Source: an uncultured Actinomycetes bacterium (GTDB lineage: Bacteria; Actinomycetota; Actinomycetes; S36-B12). From it: a stretch of DNA of 7,504 bases. Each line of letters opens with the position of its first letter. Within the stretch, counting starts at the first letter, position 1. Position numbers and translations under genes: made by a program. The notes beneath the pieces are model-generated. The model was not told the origin of the DNA. It made no database searches and saw only the letters and a list, made by a program, of their open reading frames with translations. Shown one piece after another: positions 5,073 to 7,504 of the stretch. Location: contig CALFIA010000051.1 of assembly GCA_937876275.1 (NCBI GenBank), positions 1 to 7,504 on the forward strand. Direction: 5' to 3'.

Positions 5073-5972
5073 TCAGGCACGGCTGAGCACTCCGGCTGCT
5101 GCTTCGAGGATGCACAGCGCCGCCAGCCTCACCGTGCGCTCATCCAGTGAGTCGATGGTCGCGTCGATCTCGGCGAGATCCATCGAGCGGACGCGATTAT
5201 CGGCACCGGCCAGGAATGCCGCCCGACGCAGTTCGTCAGCACTGATCCCGCCGGGCGCAGCTGCTGGGCACGCGGGCACGACAGCGCGATCGCACACATC
5301 CACATCGAGATCGACATGAATACCCGCCCCGCCGGCTCCGGCGATCTCGAGTGCCTCGGACATGGCATCGGCCATCGGGCGCGTGCGAAGCGCACCCCGA
5401 GTGACGACTGTGATGCCCATATCGCGAGCGCGTGCCGCGTATTCAGCGGAATTCGCGAAGTCGGAGATACCGATCTGCACGATGCGCGTGCCCGCGAGTC
5501 CCGCCTCGACGAGCCTGCGCACAGGTGAACCGTTGCTGACACCATCGCGAAGATCATGATGTGCATCGAGGGTGATGAGTCCGGCCTCACCCAGGTGATC
5601 GCCGAATACCCCGCGCATTACCGAGTAAGTCAGCGAATTATCGCCACCAATGGCCATCACGAGTGCGGAATCGCAGAGGTGCGCCATGCGTGACATCACA
5701 CGAGCCTCTCCGGCATCGCCGTCGGGATCGACGACGTCGCCCGCGTCCTGCAGCGTCAACTCGCGGATGTCGCGTCCGAGTGATGCTGAGTACGTGGAAT
5801 AGCGAAGCAGCGCTGCGCGGACGGCTTCCGGTGTTCGATGGGCTGACGTGGAGCTTATCGAGGTTTCGTGCGCGGGAATGCCGACGATCACGAACGAGCC
5901 GGGCGCCGCCGACTCGTTGTCAGCCAGCGAAGTGAATGCGTGCGCAGCGCGCGGCCAACGCGAGTCCTCCAC
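5073..5972 (-). CDS. Arginase-superfamily protein, formimidoylglutamase-like
   Basis: A complete 299-residue ureohydrolase-fold protein. Motifs: IPAHETSISSTSAHRTPEAVRAALLRYSTY at the N-terminus, AIGGDNSLTY (109-116), LITLDAHHDLRDG with D136, H138 and D140, SNGSPVRRLVEAGL and RIVQIGISDFANS, IHVDLDVDVCD with D221 and D223, and MDLAEID with E268. Five of the six residues that hold the two manganese ions in arginase are present. The first, normally His in GGDH, is Asn112 here. The SNGSPVRRL and QIGI-x-x-F-x-N-S signatures point to the formimidoylglutamase (histidine degradation) or agmatinase side of the family rather than true arginase, but no other hut genes are visible, so no gene symbol is given. 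GTG 5972 is the first start after an in-frame TGA and has GAAAGG ten bases upstream. It lies 38 bases downstream of the dehydrogenase and may be co-transcribed with it. Confidence 0.82.
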   Translation of the reverse strand: MEDSRWPRAAHAFTSLADNESAAPGSFVIVGIPAHETSISSTSAHRTPEAVRAALLRYSTYSASLGRDIRELTLQDAGDVVDPDGDAGEARVMSRMAHLCDSALVMAIGGDNSLTYSVMRGVFGDHLGEAGLITLDAHHDLRDGVSNGSPVRRLVEAGLAGTRIVQIGISDFANSAEYAARARDMGITVVTRGALRTRPMADAMSEALEIAGAGGAGIHVDLDVDVCDRAVVPACPAAAPGGISADELRRAAFLAGADNRVRSMDLAEIDATIDSLDERTVRLAALCILEAAAGVLSRA

Positions 5973-5982
5973 GAGTGTCCAG

Positions 5983-5988
5983 CCTTTC
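5983..5988 (-). promoter_or_regulatory. Ribosome binding site supporting GTG 5972
   Basis: On the minus strand GAAAGG precedes the GTG start by ten bases. This is a weak but plausible Shine-Dalgarno sequence and contrasts with the leaderless-looking starts elsewhere in the window. An in-frame TGA overlaps its left edge, so no longer start is possible. Confidence 0.45.
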
Positions 5989-5999
5989 AGTTGGCTAAA

Positions 6000-6005
6000 A
6001 GAGTA
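6000..6005 (-). promoter_or_regulatory. Possible -10 box for the arginase-family gene
   Basis: On the minus strand TACTCT fits TANNNT. It would start transcription near 5993 and give a leader of roughly 20 bases that contains the GAAAGG site. No recognisable -35 lies at the usual distance. If real, the gene has its own promoter just after the dehydrogenase stop codon; otherwise it is read from the upstream operon. Confidence 0.3.
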
Positions 6006-6010
6006 CAGAC

Positions 6011-6742
6011 CTAAATGCTTCGACCGCCATCGATGGTGATGACTGCACCATTCATGAATCGAGCGGCGGGAGAGAGCATGAAGTCCACGACCTCGGCAAT
6101 CTCGTCAAGAGACCCGAATCTCCGGGCAGGAATGAGTTGCAGCAACTCCTCTCGAATCTGCGGATCGTCGAGATAAGGGCTGGTCATGCGTGACGGGAAG
6201 TACCCCGGGGCCAGCGAGAGCACGGTGATTCCCTCGGCGGCGAGTTCCAGCGCCATGGTCTGAGCCATGCTAACCACCGCCGCCTTGCTCGCGTTGTAAT
6301 CGAGGAAATGAGACTCTGCTCTCAGTGCATTCACGGAGGCATTGAAGAGGATCGTTCCCGGCCTCGACAAATAAGGGAGGCACGCTTGGGCAACATTGAA
6401 TGCGCCGATGACATTTACCTCGAGTACTCGACGAAATCCCTCGATCGTCAGCTCTGCGGCAGGTAGTGCCTGACCGTCAATTCCCGCATTGATGAACACG
6501 GCATCAAGCCCCCCGAGACCAGCGAGAGCCGACTCGATTGCCGTGTCGACAGACTCTCGATCCGCCACATCTGCACCTGACCAACCGCGCGCACCCATCT
6601 CGGTTCCTGCGGCACGCGCCGACTGCTCGGTCGACCCGAGAACCCACACGGCATCCGTCACGGAGAGTCGGGTGGCGGCCGCTTGACCGATCCCACTCGT
6701 TCCACCGGTAACAAGGATTCTCCTTGCTTTATCAGCCTTCAT
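6011..6742 (-). CDS. Classical short-chain dehydrogenase/reductase (SDR)
   Basis: A complete 243-residue SDR with every core motif: TGGTSGIG (12-19) for the dinucleotide, ADV (D58) near the adenine, INAG (84-87), and the catalytic tetrad N110, S136, Y149 and K153 in YNASK. The LSLAPGYFPSRMT segment follows, and the usual C-terminus is present (FMNGAVITIDGG). The strand-2 end reads VLGSTEQSAR without an acidic residue, so NAD versus NADP preference cannot be decided. The substrate is an alcohol/carbonyl pair of unknown identity. FabG-like enzymes look similar, but no fatty-acid genes are near. ATG 6742 overlaps the upstream stop as ATGA and has GAGGA seven bases upstream, so translation is probably coupled to the alpha-hydroxy-acid oxidoreductase. 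Confidence 0.93.
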   Translation of the reverse strand: MKADKARRILVTGGTSGIGQAAATRLSVTDAVWVLGSTEQSARAAGTEMGARGWSGADVADRESVDTAIESALAGLGGLDAVFINAGIDGQALPAAELTIEGFRRVLEVNVIGAFNVAQACLPYLSRPGTILFNASVNALRAESHFLDYNASKAAVVSMAQTMALELAAEGITVLSLAPGYFPSRMTSPYLDDPQIREELLQLIPARRFGSLDEIAEVVDFMLSPAARFMNGAVITIDGGRSI

Positions 6743-7504
6743 ATCTCATTCCTCGTGAGGAGTCGGTGACCTTGAGCACGAAGTTCGGGAACGGAGGTCA
6801 CACCTAGCAATTGCATTGTTCGTCGGAACTGGTCTTCCAGAAGATCGAGTGCGTGGCCTACGCCCGCTTCTCCAGCCGTGGCGAGTCCATACAAGTACGC
6901 GCGGCCGACTGCGACAGCATCTGCTCCAAGTGCGATCGCCGTGGCGATGTCCATGCCATGTCGTACCCCTGAGTCAAGAATGATCGGGAGTGATCCGACT
7001 GCGGCTCTCACTTCGGGTAGCTGAGTAACCGTGGGCATGCAGCGGTCCAGTTGCCGGCCTCCGTGGTTCGACAGGTGAATGGCATCGACGCCCTCATTCA
7101 CGGCACGAGCAGCGTCTGCGCCCGACATCGGACCCTTGAGGACGAGGTGACCCTTCCACCGCTTCCTGAGCTCCACCACATCGGCCCAGGTGAGTGCCGA
7201 ATCGAATTGCGACGTGATGTTCGCGATCGTTGCCTCGCCGTCAGCGCCGGTGAAGTTCGCGAATGTCAGCGCAGGTGCCCGGACCATCGACATCCAATAC
7301 CGGAAGTGCAGACCCATATCCACGATGGTGGAGGGACTCAGGCTGGGCGGAATGGTGAATCCATTCCGTTGATCCCTCACTCGGCGACCGGCTACTGCAG
7401 TATCGATCGAGAACTCCAGCACACTGACGCCTTGCGCCTCGGCTCGCTCCAGTAGAGACCAGCTCTGCGCCCGATCCTTGAATAGGTAGAGCTGCATCCA
7501 CGGC
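6739..7504 (-). CDS. FMN-dependent alpha-hydroxy-acid oxidoreductase, LldD/MftD-like (C-terminal part)
   Basis: The frame is open to the right edge (residues P-W precede M at 7497), and the segment begins in the conserved W-[FM]-QLY motif, so the N-terminal third and the true start are outside the window. In order it shows PWMQLYLFKDR, VSVLEFSIDTAVAGRRVRDQRNGF, TFANFTG, LVLKGPMSGADAARAVNEGVDAIHLSNHGGRQLDR (FMN-contacting lysine codon at 7135-7137; catalytic-type histidine codon at 7063-7065), ILDSGVRHGMDIATAIALGADAVAVGRAYLYGL, and GEAGVGHALDLLEDQFRRTMQLLGV. These are hallmarks of the FMN family that includes L-lactate dehydrogenase LldD, glycolate oxidase, lactate monooxygenase and MftD. The VGRAYLYGL and RTMQLLGVTSVPEL ending recalls the LldD1/MftD branch, but the other mycofactocin genes are not visible, so the substrate stays open. 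It ends in ATGA overlap with the SDR. Confidence 0.92.
   Translation of the reverse strand, partial: PWMQLYLFKDRAQSWSLLERAEAQGVSVLEFSIDTAVAGRRVRDQRNGFTIPPSLSPSTIVDMGLHFRYWMSMVRAPALTFANFTGADGEATIANITSQFDSALTWADVVELRKRWKGHLVLKGPMSGADAARAVNEGVDAIHLSNHGGRQLDRCMPTVTQLPEVRAAVGSLPIILDSGVRHGMDIATAIALGADAVAVGRAYLYGLATAGEAGVGHALDLLEDQFRRTMQLLGVTSVPELRAQGHRLLTRNEI
6750..6754 (-). promoter_or_regulatory. Ribosome binding site for the SDR
   Basis: GAGGA on the minus strand lies seven bases before ATG 6742, inside the end of the upstream coding sequence. It is the best Shine-Dalgarno match in the window. It supports both this start and translational coupling through the ATGA overlap. Confidence 0.7.

Noticed and set aside
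4894..5319. Plus-strand open frame over the SET and arginase-family genes
   Set aside because: Serine/arginine-rich shadow crossing a gene boundary, with no recognisable domain.
6011..6742. Mycofactocin-coupled SDR
   Set aside because: At 243 residues it has classical SDR length and lacks the extra insertion typical of mycofactocin-dependent SDRs; the link rests only on the neighbour's C-terminal resemblance.
7051..7455. Plus-strand open frame opposite the FMN oxidoreductase
   Set aside because: It is antisense to highly conserved FMN-binding motifs and has no motif of its own.
7495..7497. ATG as the start of the FMN oxidoreductase
   Set aside because: It sits inside the conserved W-x-QLY motif with an open frame on to the window edge; the N-terminal third of the family is missing.

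Overview
The window reads as chromosomal DNA of a high-GC actinobacterium (Actinomycetota). Codons are GC-rich, GTG starts are common, genes are tightly packed, and several genes carry a -10-like hexamer exactly six bases before the start codon, the layout of leaderless transcripts common in actinobacteria. I cannot place it below phylum. There are no rRNAs, tRNAs, IS elements or CRISPR arrays, and no gene-free stretch longer than about 50 bases.

Left part, plus strand: the window opens inside a membrane protein gene (1-1164). Its first ~285 codons are clearly homologous to the C-terminal half of heme-copper oxidase subunit I (COX1/CtaD), but every metal-binding histidine expected in this part is replaced. 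Its last ~90 codons look instead like the second half of a TauE/SafE-family permease. Third-position A/T rises from about 12% to about 30% near base 900, so the gene is a real fusion, a recombination scar or an assembly chimera. Next comes a complete PIG3-type NAD(P)H:quinone oxidoreductase (1199-2191).

Middle: a PhzF-family isomerase (minus, 2157-3068) overlaps the oxidoreductase tail-to-tail by 35 bases. It is divergent from a secreted GH88 lipoprotein (plus, 3084-4430) across only 15 bases, which hold a small inverted repeat supplying an overlapping -10 box to each strand. The GH88 gene and a convergent SET-domain methyltransferase-like gene (minus, 4427-5020) end on one shared CTAG.

Right part, all minus strand: an arginase-superfamily protein close to formimidoylglutamase (5073-5972), a classical short-chain dehydrogenase (6011-6742), and the C-terminal part of an FMN-dependent alpha-hydroxy-acid oxidoreductase of the LldD/MftD type (6739-7504, entering from beyond the right edge). 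The last two overlap by ATGA and are probably co-translated, suggesting a hydroxy-acid or alcohol oxidation module. The genes do not form one recognisable pathway. The most unusual items are the ligand-less COX1 homologue with its foreign tail and the ultra-compact divergent promoter.
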